Below, one piece after another: positions 17,705 to 27,200 of a stretch of DNA of 64,000 nucleotides. The DNA lies in the NCBI GenBank assembly GCA_016707685.1, contig JADJHE010000004.1, positions 186,001-250,000 on the forward strand, given 5' to 3'. The notes beneath the pieces are model-generated. The model did no database searches, was not told the origin of the DNA, and was given only the letters and a program-made list of their open reading frames with translations. Position numbers and translations under genes: made by a program. This stretch comes from Bacteroidota bacterium (GTDB lineage Bacteria > Bacteroidota > Bacteroidia > 2-12-FULL-35-15). Every line of letters starts with the position of its first letter. Positions within the stretch are counted from its first letter, which is position 1.

Positions 17705-19744
17705 TTACTTCCATTTATCTTGAATAACACCTTCTTTAATAGGACGGAAAGCCGTTCTACGATTCTTTTGGTGTTCCTCTTCTGTAGATGCATTTGGAAC
17801 AAGTAATTTCGTTTCGCCATAACCTTGAGCCACCAAACGATCTTTGTTAATTCCTTTTTCAATTAAATAATCTACAACGGATTTTGCACGATCTTGAGAT
17901 AAACGAAGGTTGTATGAATCTACCACGCGCATCTGTATGAGAACTGATCTCAACACTTAAGTTATTGTTCAAGTTTAAGAATTCAACCAAGTCGTCCAAT
18001 ATTTTTTTAGATGCAGGACGTAATGTTGCTTTATCATAATCGTACTCAATACCAGGAATTACGATATCTCCTTGAGGAATTGGTGACAAGAAGAAATCTT
18101 TTTCGAAATGCTGTGATTCAGTTAATCCAAATGTAGAAACGTTACCTGCGTAGCAAAGTATTTGTTCTTTTGAGCTTTGATATACAAATCCCATCCTTCT
18201 TCCAAAGGTGTAAAATATTTTCCTTCTGCATCTGTAATAATGTAGAATGGTTCTTTTTCACCTCTAATATCTTTGAACGTTAACAATGCATTTGCGATTA
18301 CTTCGTTTGTTTCAGCATTGTAAACAACCCCTTTTAAATCATAAACATTTGGTTCTTTATCAATTGCATAAATTTTAAAACAAGCACCGCCAGTACAATC
18401 AGCACAATCATGTCTATCAGAAGTTACGAATCCTTGACGTTGGCTACGCTCCAAAACAAAATAAGCATCGTCTTTACTTGAGTTTACAGGCGAACCCATA
18501 TTTTTTGGATTACTCCACAATGAATCTGAATTAAAAGATGATTTGAATACATCCAATCCACCATATCCAGGATGTCCGTCAGAACTGAAATACAAAGTAG
18601 AAGTATAATAATGGAAGAATGGTGTCACCTCATCTTCAGAAGTGTTAAACATTTTTCCCATATTGATTGGAGAACCAGTAGGACGCCCTTCCTCATCAAT
18701 ATTCACATACCACAAATCCATTTTACCATATCCACCTGGTCGGTTAGATGAGAAATACAAAATACTTCCATCTGGTGATAATGCAGGATGCATGGTTTTA
18801 TAACCTGCTAGGTTAACATTATCGTTCAATTTTTCAGCATTTAACCATTTATCATTTCTTTCTTTAGAAAGATAAATATTGCATTCGTTTTTATTGATTG
18901 TTGACCAACGCGTAAAATAGAAACTAGTTCTATCCAATGTTAAAAAACCTGCACCTTCGTGTATATCTGTATCAACAGGGCCTTCAATTTTTTTCAAATC
19001 GGTCCAACCATTTTGTGTTTTCTTTAAAGTATAGATGTCACAAATAAATTTTGCATTTTGTTTTTTGGGATCGGTAACCGTATTGGTTTCTCGTGCAGTG
19101 GTAAATTGAATTGTATTTGCATCCCCATAATAATTTACGGCAAAACTGGAAGTCCCCGCATTGAAAAGAGAATCAAGTTGTTTTATAATAACACCTTTTT
19201 TAATATTGTTTGTATCAATAGCTAAATAGCAACCAGCAATTTTCAATTTTGCTTGTAAAAACACAATTGAATCTTTGCCTTCAGAAATGGTCATCACTTC
19301 ATCAAATTGAAGATTCGCTGCAGGATATTTTTGATTTTTCATCAATGCTTCACCATACCATAATGCTTCGTAAGGATATTGATCAGAATTGTTTTCTTTT
19401 GATTTTTTATACCATACCTCTGCATTTTTATAATCACGAATCAACCGATAACATTCCGCTACTTGATGTGTAACATAAGCTTCACGTGGATCAACTACTA
19501 CTTTTTTTACAGAAGAAGTATCTTTTGCTTTTTTAGGTTGAGGAGAGTATGGCTTAACTGCATAGGGGCGAATTAAGTCTGTTGAAGTTGATTTATCCAA
19601 TACTTTTAAATAAAAATTCAATGCAGTATTATAATCTTCATTTTTATACGCAGCATCTCCATACTCCACCCATTCTCTTTTGGTTTGAGCAAATGAGGGA
19701 GCAATTAGTGATAATAAAAATAAAAATAAAAATACACGTTTCAT
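17705..19744 (-). CDS. PorE-like OmpA-family protein (TPR, PD40 propeller, CRD, OmpA_C), frameshifted in this sequence
   Basis: The intended product is about 680 residues: signal peptide, TPR-like repeats (WVEYGDAAYKNEDYNTALNF), a PD40/WD-like propeller (MHPALSPDGSILYFSSNRPG, YFSSDGHPGYGGLDVFKS), a carboxypeptidase-regulatory-like domain (DLKGVVYNAETNEVIANALL) and an OmpA_C peptidoglycan-binding domain (EISSHTDARG then DSYNLRLSQDRAKSV). This order matches PorE, which anchors the T9SS to peptidoglycan. Two small deletions break it, one base near 18150 and two bases near 17925; repairing both restores a single frame. It is the third gene of the adhesin-PorP/SprF-OmpA series on the minus strand. 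Confidence 0.85.
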
Positions 19745-19752
19745 AAGTAATA

Positions 19753-20787
19753 TTAAAGTCTTGGACAGTTAGCGTAAGGGTTTGGTTTGTTTTTTCTAGC
19801 TATATAAGTCAATGAAATTTCGAACCCTCCACGATAATTTGAAGTATTCTTTAAAGAAGAAGTATTAACATCATAACTAACACGCGCAGTATAACTTCCC
19901 TTTTTTATTCCTGCTTCTATGATAGCGGCATCTTTATTTCTGTATGTAGGACCAAAAATTAAATAGGTGTCATCTTTTAGGAAATAATGCAACAATAAGG
20001 TAGCTGTTATTTCTTGTGCATTCACCTGTTTCATATAAATAAATTTAGGTAACAATTGCACCTTCTCACTTACATTAATTTTTGTTCCAGCATGCACATA
20101 ATAACGAATCGGTAATTTATTATTATTACCATAAAACGATTCATTCGGTTGTGTTAAATGAAAAGCTGAAAAACCAATAAATGGATTTAATCGCACATTT
20201 TCTTTTGCATAATAATACAAAGCACCTGCGTTAAAATCGGTAATCAAATAACTTTGTCCTGAATAACTTTCACCAGTAGGAATACTCGTATCAAATGTTC
20301 CACCACCAGAAGTTGTATATTGGTTCCCAAATGTTAGTTGATTAAAATTAACGCTTTTTTGAACAATCCCGCCTTGAACACCTAATGCTAAATGATGATT
20401 TTGAGCTTTATCGAATACGACATCGTATCCAACAGAAAGCAAAGCGCTGAATGCATTATAACTTCCTATTCCAGCTCGATAATTAAACACTTGCAAGCCT
20501 ATACCAAATTTTTTAATTGGCATATCAAAAGATAAACCAGCCGTAGTAAAGGGTTTTGAAGCAACTGCTGCCCATTGTGTTCTGTAGTGTCCGTGCAATC
20601 TGAATTGTCCATCAAACATTCCTGTCATTGCTGGATTTAAAAACATTGGAGGTGCATCGTATTGCGACAAGTGAAAATCTTGCGCGCTGATAGTTTGTGC
20701 TTGAAAAACACAAAACAATGCAATTACAATTTTTGCAAATGTTAATCTAAAAGCTATAATGAATTTACTACTCATAAAATTCTCCAT
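19753..20787 (-). CDS. PorP/SprF family type IX secretion system outer-membrane protein
   Basis: A 344-residue beta-barrel protein of the PorP/SprF family. The signal peptide ends near ISAQDFHLSQY, followed by the family hallmark PPMFLNPAMTGMFDG and GHYRTQW. Later strands are typical (GLSFDMPIKKFGIGLQVFN, TYLIFGPTYRNKDAAIIEAG). SprF-like proteins are needed for secretion or surface attachment of neighbouring adhesins with type B C-terminal domains, and such an adhesin is encoded 6 bases upstream. The start may instead be the ATG at 20775, which gives a shorter signal peptide. Confidence 0.92.
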   Translation of the reverse strand: MENFMSSKFIIAFRLTFAKIVIALFCVFQAQTISAQDFHLSQYDAPPMFLNPAMTGMFDGQFRLHGHYRTQWAAVASKPFTTAGLSFDMPIKKFGIGLQVFNYRAGIGSYNAFSALLSVGYDVVFDKAQNHHLALGVQGGIVQKSVNFNQLTFGNQYTTSGGGTFDTSIPTGESYSGQSYLITDFNAGALYYYAKENVRLNPFIGFSAFHLTQPNESFYGNNNKLPIRYYVHAGTKINVSEKVQLLPKFIYMKQVNAQEITATLLLHYFLKDDTYLIFGPTYRNKDAAIIEAGIKKGSYTARVSYDVNTSSLKNTSNYRGGFEISLTYIARKNKPNPYANCPRL

Positions 20788-20793
20788 TACCTA

Positions 20794-23700
20794 TTATCGT
20801 AATAAGGTTACATCACCCGATAATTTATGTTCTAAATTATCTTCAGTTACACCTTCTACCGTATATACATAAACTCCAACTGGCTGATCAACTCCATCTC
20901 TTCTTCCATCCCAACCTTTAGCTTGGCTATCCGATTCAAATATTAATTCACCCCAGTTATTATAAATTTTAAACTTCAATGTTCTAAATGGACCACCGTA
21001 AACATAAAAAATATCATTTTGACCATCACCATTTGGTGAAAAACCAGTAGGTACATCAGGAGGCATTGTAACAATTTCTGTTCTGCAAATTGTGTCTGTA
21101 CAACCATTGGTATCAGTTACAATTAAACATACATCATAAAATCCACCTGCAGTATAAACATGTGAAGGATTTTGAAGTGTAGAAGTAGAATCAGAAGCAG
21201 AATCACCAAAATCCCAGAACCAATTTACAGCACCATTTGTTGATAAATCTGTAAAGTTCACAACTTGATTTACATCTGCAATATCATCATCAACACTATA
21301 ATTTGCTGCCGGTCCAGCTAAAACACCTATTGTTTGAGAAATCGTATCAGAACACCCTTGAGCAGATTGAACAGTTAATGTAACATTGTAATTTCCACTG
21401 GTAGGATAATTATGATTTGGGTTTTGGATGGTTGCACTTGTTGCATCTCCAAAATTCCAATTCCAAGTTGTAATAGTTGAATTCACAACGGATGATGTAT
21501 CCGTAAAAATGGTTCCATCACTTACACAGATTCCATTCGCATCAAATGCTGCATTTGGTTGATAATAAACATTTATTACTTGTGTTAATGTATCAACGCA
21601 TCCATTTGTAGAAGTAACAGCTAATGATACAGAATATGGACCACCAGCATTGTATGGATGATTTGGGTTTTGTGTTGTGCTTATTGGGCTGCCATCACCA
21701 AAATTCCAATTCCAATTTGTTACACTTCCAACGGTAGAAGTACTTGCTTCTGTAAATGTAATTGGTACAAACGGACAAGCTAATGTACTTGAGAATATTG
21801 CAGTAGGAGAAGGAATTAATGTTAAATCCAATGTATCGTATGTGGCTCTACAACCACCATTATTAGTTGATGTAAATAACAAGGTAACATTGCCTGCAGC
21901 ATCGTCAGCAGCACTAGGAAGGTATACCGCATTTAAAGTTGTATCATTAGGAGCAAATGTTCCTGTACCACTTGAAGTCCATACACCTGCACCAGTTGTA
22001 ATATTAACCCCTAACAACAAAGGATTACTTTGACACGCAGTGTCATTCGAAGTAATTGTTGCAACAGGAGTTGGGGTAAAAATAATCGTAACAGAATCTC
22101 GAGAAGCAAGACAATTTCCATTTCCTGTTGAAGTTAAATAGACAGTAACAGAGCCTGCCGCTGTATCTGCAGGTGAAGGAGTGTAATTGGTACACAATAC
22201 GTTTGGATTGGCAAAAACACCAGTACCAGTTGTTTGCCATGCTCCGCCCGATGCAACTGTAACAGTAGCACAAACAGGCACATAGGCTGTGTCTCTACAA
22301 ACATAAATATCAGCACCTGCACTAACTGAAGGACCTGCATAAAAACTAATTACCACCTGATCCGTATCTGCTGGACACAATGCATTCGTTGTTGAAATTA
22401 AAAACAATGTATCGGCACCATTTAAAATAGCCTGAGCAGAAGGTGTATAGGTTGCATTTAAAGTAGAATCATTCGGACTAAAAACACCTCCACCACTCCA
22501 AATACCACCACCAGCATTTAAAATAGTACCGCCTAATCCAATGGTAGCATTGTTTGTACAGCTAATGGTATCATTCCCTGCATTTGCAATTGGCAATCCT
22601 TGAATTCCAACAGGGAAGAAAATAGTGTCTTTACATCCTGCAGCAGAAGTAACAACCAATGATACATTGTAATTTCCACCAGCATTAAAAGGATGTACTG
22701 GGTTTTCTAATGTTGAAGTATTTCCGTCACCAAAATTCCAATCCCAACCTACAATCGTAGTGCTCGGGTCGACATTGGATGTATCTGTAAAATTAACTGG
22801 AACGCCTTTACAAGCGGGGCCGTCATTAATAAAGTTTGCTTGAATAAAAGAAACATTTACAGGCAATATTGCTGTATCAACACAAGGAGTTCCTTTATTG
22901 ATAATAAGCATTGCCGTATAGTTTCCTAATGCAGGATAGTTATAATTAGGGCTTAATAAATTTGAAGTATCTGCTAATGTAGATCCATCACCAAAATCCC
23001 AGAAATATGAATTTGCAGCTGGTGTTGTAGTATTAGAAAATGTGATTGAAGTTCCGTTACATGCTCCCAAGGAATTGAAACTAGCAACAGCTAAAGGAGG
23101 ACAGTTAACAACATTGAATTGAAAATCGCGTAAAATTTCACCAATCTTAACTCCATTTCTCCATTCCTCGCAACGAATACCTGCCACAAACTGGCCCAGA
23201 GAAGGAGGAACACCATTGATAATCCCTGTCGGACTTATTGTTAAAGAGTTTGGAGTAGCTGGATCCAATGGATTATTGGCACCATAAGTACTTGTCCATG
23301 TAACAGTAGGAGTTGTAAAAACGTTACCTGGATAAGTTATTGCTTGATCGGTATAAGGGGTATAAAGTGAATATGCTAACGAATCTCCGTCTGCATCGGT
23401 AGCACTATGATTAACACTCATATTATTCCCTTGACAAACGAAAACTGGAGGAGGATTAACCCATTTTGGACTGCTATTAGAGATAACAGATGCATTTTCA
23501 GGAATGTGTGCATACCATGTTTCACCTGCAGCTAACGGATTAACAATGTTTTGTAAAGTTGAATTTCTACAGCAATATTGATAATACATATGATAACCAC
23601 CATTTCCAGGAGGCAATCCAGTTACAATTGTTGTGTAAATAGCCTCTTCCAAACAAATACCAGGATTAACCGCACACGTATCGATATTAGGTGGAACGAT

Positions 23701-23952
23701 AGAAGAAGTAGTAAATGGTATATTAACAGATGTTTGAGCCGTTCCATTATTTTTTCGAATAGTGATGGTAACCGGATTAGGGAAAGCAGCACTTCCGGGC
23801 TTACAATCGCGATATAGCTTTAATGTAACCCTATAAGTTGAACCACTTAATTGCTCATATGTTAACGACCCTCCAACAATATGCGTAGCAAATGTTGAAA
23901 ATGGTATTAATACAAACAGAAAATAGAGAAGTAAAAACCGTTGCTTCATCAA
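20794..23952 (-). CDS. Large PKD-domain adhesin with gliding-motility type B (CHU_C) T9SS sorting domain
   Basis: A 1052-residue secreted protein. The signal peptide ends near FSTFATHIVGGSL. An N-terminal domain of about 280 residues follows, then two PKD domains (YFWDFGDGS, WDWNFGDGN). Next come three Ig-like modules of about 90 residues sharing a GxWSGGG/GxWxTxGTG and Y(T/L)PS pattern, then three more PKD domains (WNWNFGDGS, WNWNFGDAT, WFWDFGDSA). The C-terminus is a type B sorting domain (PTGFSPNGDGQNDIFYVYG, NNWGELIFESD, WDGRRDG, GVYVYTV). It is exported by the T9SS, probably with the help of the PorP/SprF protein encoded next to it. Likely a surface adhesin. Confidence 0.92.
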   Translation of the reverse strand: MMKQRFLLLYFLFVLIPFSTFATHIVGGSLTYEQLSGSTYRVTLKLYRDCKPGSAAFPNPVTITIRKNNGTAQTSVNIPFTTSSIVPPNIDTCAVNPGICLEEAIYTTIVTGLPPGNGGYHMYYQYCCRNSTLQNIVNPLAAGETWYAHIPENASVISNSSPKWVNPPPVFVCQGNNMSVNHSATDADGDSLAYSLYTPYTDQAITYPGNVFTTPTVTWTSTYGANNPLDPATPNSLTISPTGIINGVPPSLGQFVAGIRCEEWRNGVKIGEILRDFQFNVVNCPPLAVASFNSLGACNGTSITFSNTTTPAANSYFWDFGDGSTLADTSNLLSPNYNYPALGNYTAMLIINKGTPCVDTAILPVNVSFIQANFINDGPACKGVPVNFTDTSNVDPSTTIVGWDWNFGDGNTSTLENPVHPFNAGGNYNVSLVVTSAAGCKDTIFFPVGIQGLPIANAGNDTISCTNNATIGLGGTILNAGGGIWSGGGVFSPNDSTLNATYTPSAQAILNGADTLFLISTTNALCPADTDQVVISFYAGPSVSAGADIYVCRDTAYVPVCATVTVASGGAWQTTGTGVFANPNVLCTNYTPSPADTAAGSVTVYLTSTGNGNCLASRDSVTIIFTPTPVATITSNDTACQSNPLLLGVNITTGAGVWTSSGTGTFAPNDTTLNAVYLPSAADDAAGNVTLLFTSTNNGGCRATYDTLDLTLIPSPTAIFSSTLACPFVPITFTEASTSTVGSVTNWNWNFGDGSPISTTQNPNHPYNAGGPYSVSLAVTSTNGCVDTLTQVINVYYQPNAAFDANGICVSDGTIFTDTSSVVNSTITTWNWNFGDATSATIQNPNHNYPTSGNYNVTLTVQSAQGCSDTISQTIGVLAGPAANYSVDDDIADVNQVVNFTDLSTNGAVNWFWDFGDSASDSTSTLQNPSHVYTAGGFYDVCLIVTDTNGCTDTICRTEIVTMPPDVPTGFSPNGDGQNDIFYVYGGPFRTLKFKIYNNWGELIFESDSQAKGWDGRRDGVDQPVGVYVYTVEGVTEDNLEHKLSGDVTLLR

Positions 23953-24046
23953 TTATAACTCTTTTTTATTCAAGGGTAAATGTAGTAAATTTTTTCATTA
24001 CACAAATTTTTATCTAAAAAATTGAGATTCTTGTGATAAAAAACAG

Positions 24047-24054
24047 TAGTTTTG
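24047..24054 (+). promoter_or_regulatory. Possible promoter -7 box for the SBBP-repeat gene
   Basis: TAGTTTTG fits TAnnTTTG and lies 23 bases before the ATG at 24078. A TTG at 24022-24024 is a candidate -33 element with a slightly long 22-base spacer. It lies in the divergent gap with the adhesin gene. Confidence 0.4.
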
Positions 24055-24077
24055 ACTAAACAATTCGAACATTCAGC

Positions 24078-26591
24078 ATGAAGAACATTTTCCTAATTTT
24101 TATCTTTTTTATAGCATTTTCTATACAGTCTATTGCTCAAGTTAATATTCAATGGCAAACAAGGTATACTAGTGCTGGAAACAATATCGATAGAGCCGAA
24201 GACATGGTTATTGATGCTACGGGGAACATTTATGTTACTGGCTTAGGTCAAGGGACTAGCGGAAACTTTGATTTTGTTACTATTAAATACGATAACAATG
24301 GTGTCCAACAATGGATTGCTCAATACAATGGACCAGGAAATGGGTTAGATGAGGCGCATGCAATTGCAGTTGATGCTAGCGGAAATGTTTATGTTACAGG
24401 ATGGAGTTATGGAAATGCCACAACGGGATTTGATTATGCTACTGTAAAATACGATGCAGCTGGAACTCAACAATGGGCATCTCGATACAACAATACAACA
24501 AATGGAACTGATGAGGCATGGGATATTGGCGTAGATAATTCTGGAAATGTATATGTAACCGGAACAAGTGACGGAAGTGGAGCTAACAGTGCGGCTACAA
24601 CAATCAAGTACAATTCTGCTGGTGCTCAACAATGGGCAATTAGATATGATGGTGCTGGTTCAAACATCGATGCTACCTACGCATTATACGTTAATCAAAC
24701 TAATGGTGACGTATATGTTACAGGATATTCATACATAAGTGCTGCGATTGGTTTTAACTACATAACCATCATGTATAATACTGCAGGAACTCAACAATGG
24801 GCAACTCAATACAATGGACCTGATACAAAATACGATGAAGCTAGAGCGATTACTGTTGATGCATCTGGAAATGTTTATGTAACGGGCTATAGCCAAACAA
24901 CTGTTTTAACGAACTATGATTATGCAACAGTAAAATACAATTCAACAGGAGTTCAACAATGGGCTCAACGATACAATGGAACAGGAAACGACCTTGACCG
25001 TGCAAACGCAATCGCCTTGGATGCGACTGGAAATGTTATTGTTACAGGAAAAAGCGTAGGCGCATCCACAGCTGCAGAAGACATTGTTACTGTTAAATAC
25101 GACAATTCTGGAGCACAACAATGGCTAAATCGATACAATGGCCCGTCTAATGGATACGATGAAGGAAAAGGGATTGCTTCTGATCCAACTGGTGCAATCT
25201 ATATCAGTGGATATAGCTTTACCGCTGGATCCAATAACGATTATACAACCATAAAATATGATGCAAGTGGTGTTCAAGAGTGGATTACGAAATACAATGG
25301 AACAGGTAACAATGCCGACCAAGCCGCTGCAATAGCAATCGACAACATTGGAAACATCTATGTATCAGGACTAAGCAAAGGTTCGGGGACCAATGAAGAT
25401 TATGAAACAATTAAATATTGTCAGCTCACATCGAATGCTGGAGCAGACACAACAATATGCTTAGGCGCTACTGCCCAACTAAACTCATCTGCGATTGGTG
25501 CCGTAAGCTATGCTTGGCTGCCAAATGATGGAACTTTGAGTAATTTAACAATTCCAAATCCAATTGCTACACCAACAACTACAACAACCTATTATGTAGC
25601 AATAACAAACACTAACGGATGTACGGATGTAGATACGGTTATTATCACTGTTGTACCACTTCCATCTCCTGTAATTACAGCAAATGGACCAACATCTTTT
25701 TGTATAGGTGGGAATGTAACACTTACTTCAAACATTGAAAATCAATATCAATGGAGTACTGGAATAAATGACACTTTGCAAGCAATCACAGTAAATACAA
25801 GCGGCACTTACACAGTAACCATTACAAACATTTATGGCTGTTCAAGCACAGCTACCCAAACCGTAACGGTTTATAACCTTCCTCCTATTGACGCAGGATT
25901 AAATGACAGCACTTGCTTAAGCACAAACATCAATTTGCAAGCGAGTGGAGGAGTTAGCTACGTATGGCATCCAGGAAATTCTTTGAGTGATTCTACCATT
26001 GTAAATCCAATAGCAGGACCTGTATTAACAACTACGTACACTGTTGTTGGAACGGATGCAGGAGGGTGCCAAAGCACGGACTCTGTTACTATAACTGTTT
26101 TAGGAAACCCTAGTTTGCCTTCTATTGTAAAAGGAAACGACACTTTATATTGCACACCTGCTACCTATGCTTCTTACCAATGGTATTTAGATGGATCACC
26201 AATTGGAGGTGCAACGAACCCTATTCATGTATATACCATAAATGGTAGTTACTATGTGGAGGTTACAAATACTCTAGGCTGCTCTTCTGTTTCAGCAGCA
26301 ATGGCAATTACAGATGTTGGGATTAACGAAATTTCAAGCGATTTAATGGCGACTGTTTACCCAAATCCTGCTTCAGAAAATTTATTTATAGATTTCCAGA
26401 GCAAAAAAGAAAATGTGGTGCAAGTAACAATTATAGATCTTACTGGTCGTAATGTATACAGCGAATCCATCGTATTATACACAGGAATGAGCAGAAAACG
26501 AATTGGCATTGATGCATTCAACAAAGGAATTTATTTAGTTCAGTTTGCAACAGAAAATGGAATTAAAACTGAGAAGTTAATTATTCAATAA
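24078..26591 (+). CDS. SBBP beta-propeller repeat surface protein with T9SS type A sorting domain
   Basis: An 837-residue exported protein with signal peptide IFLIFIFFIAFSIQSIAQ. Residues 20-450 hold about eight SBBP repeats of 52-55 residues with the recurring pattern D-A-x-G-N-V-Y-V-T-G-x-S ... T-I-K-Y-(D/N)-x-x-G-x-Q-Q-W. Residues 455-740 are three Ig/PKD-like modules (NAGADTTICLGATAQLN, and TPTTTTTYYVAITNTNGC). The C-terminus is a type A sorting domain (ATVYPNPASENLFIDF ... GIYLVQFATENG ... EKLIIQ). Likely a T9SS substrate attached to the surface or released; ligand unknown. Confidence 0.9.
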   Translation: MKNIFLIFIFFIAFSIQSIAQVNIQWQTRYTSAGNNIDRAEDMVIDATGNIYVTGLGQGTSGNFDFVTIKYDNNGVQQWIAQYNGPGNGLDEAHAIAVDASGNVYVTGWSYGNATTGFDYATVKYDAAGTQQWASRYNNTTNGTDEAWDIGVDNSGNVYVTGTSDGSGANSAATTIKYNSAGAQQWAIRYDGAGSNIDATYALYVNQTNGDVYVTGYSYISAAIGFNYITIMYNTAGTQQWATQYNGPDTKYDEARAITVDASGNVYVTGYSQTTVLTNYDYATVKYNSTGVQQWAQRYNGTGNDLDRANAIALDATGNVIVTGKSVGASTAAEDIVTVKYDNSGAQQWLNRYNGPSNGYDEGKGIASDPTGAIYISGYSFTAGSNNDYTTIKYDASGVQEWITKYNGTGNNADQAAAIAIDNIGNIYVSGLSKGSGTNEDYETIKYCQLTSNAGADTTICLGATAQLNSSAIGAVSYAWLPNDGTLSNLTIPNPIATPTTTTTYYVAITNTNGCTDVDTVIITVVPLPSPVITANGPTSFCIGGNVTLTSNIENQYQWSTGINDTLQAITVNTSGTYTVTITNIYGCSSTATQTVTVYNLPPIDAGLNDSTCLSTNINLQASGGVSYVWHPGNSLSDSTIVNPIAGPVLTTTYTVVGTDAGGCQSTDSVTITVLGNPSLPSIVKGNDTLYCTPATYASYQWYLDGSPIGGATNPIHVYTINGSYYVEVTNTLGCSSVSAAMAITDVGINEISSDLMATVYPNPASENLFIDFQSKKENVVQVTIIDLTGRNVYSESIVLYTGMSRKRIGIDAFNKGIYLVQFATENGIKTEKLIIQ

Positions 26592-26608
26592 AAATTCAAA
26601 GCAAAATA

Positions 26609-26642
26609 AAAAAGACCGTTGTTTGAACAACGGTCTTTTTTA
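26609..26642. terminator. Bidirectional terminator after the SBBP-repeat gene
   Basis: AAGACCGTTGT pairs with ACAACGGTCTT across a TTGA loop. T-tracts lie on both strands (AAAAAA before, TTTTTT after). It separates the convergent SBBP-repeat and J-domain genes. Confidence 0.9.
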
Positions 26643-27149
26643 TTTTATGACTTCTTTGGTGTTTCCGGAGTGACGAACATGCCGCTTTTCCGATGAATAA
26701 GTAACAATAAAATACAATAGGATTAATGCAACACCAACGCTTACAAGAATCTGATACCGCTCTTTAGTTTCATTCTTTTGAGGTTTAACTTCTGTATCCG
26801 GATTATTGGCATGTGCTGCTTGCTTCTGCTGTCGCTTTTTATACTGTGCTTGTTGCTGAGCATATTGATAAGCATTTCCCGTATATGCTGTATAATGCGA
26901 TTGACTAGCAGATTGGCGATACGGTTGTCCTCCTGTTGAAAATGACAAATCGTACTTTTTACGTTTTACTGGATTTGATAAAACAGCATACGCTTCTTGT
27001 ACTTCCTTAAATTTTTCCTCTGCGATTTTATTCCCTGGATTTTTATCGGGATGATACTTTTTAGCAAGTGCACGATAAGCCACTTTTATTTCATTAGAAG
27101 TTGCAGTAGAATGTATTCCAAGTAAAATGTAGTAATTCTTAAATGCCAT
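26640..27149 (-). CDS. J-domain (DnaJ-like) membrane protein
   Basis: A 169-residue protein. Residues 4-67 are a J domain with the invariant HPD in KKYHPDKNPGN and the final helix KRKKYDLSF. J domains stimulate Hsp70 (DnaK) ATPase. There is no G/F-rich or zinc-finger region, so it is not a canonical DnaJ. A Gln-rich linker (YAQQQAQYKKRQQKQ) and a single C-terminal transmembrane helix (YQILVSVGVALILLYFIV) suggest a membrane-anchored co-chaperone. Partner unknown. Confidence 0.85.
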   Translation of the reverse strand: MAFKNYYILLGIHSTATSNEIKVAYRALAKKYHPDKNPGNKIAEEKFKEVQEAYAVLSNPVKRKKYDLSFSTGGQPYRQSASQSHYTAYTGNAYQYAQQQAQYKKRQQKQAAHANNPDTEVKPQKNETKERYQILVSVGVALILLYFIVTYSSEKRHVRHSGNTKEVIK

Positions 27150-27155
27150 GACACA

Positions 27156-27187
27156 AAAAAGCCCTGTCTGGAAGAGACAGGGCTTTA
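27156..27187 (-). terminator. Terminator for the peptide-binding lipoprotein gene
   Basis: The stem AAAGCCCTGTCT pairs with AGACAGGGCTTT, with a short loop, and a run of T on the minus strand follows. It lies between the end of the ABC substrate-binding gene and the J-domain gene. Confidence 0.85.
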
Positions 27188-27200
27188 AAAATCTATTTAA

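Noticed and set aside
21677..22033. Plus-strand frame of 118 codons inside the adhesin gene
   Set aside because: It is a shadow of the repetitive T/V/G-rich adhesin coding sequence on the opposite strand, with no independent signals.
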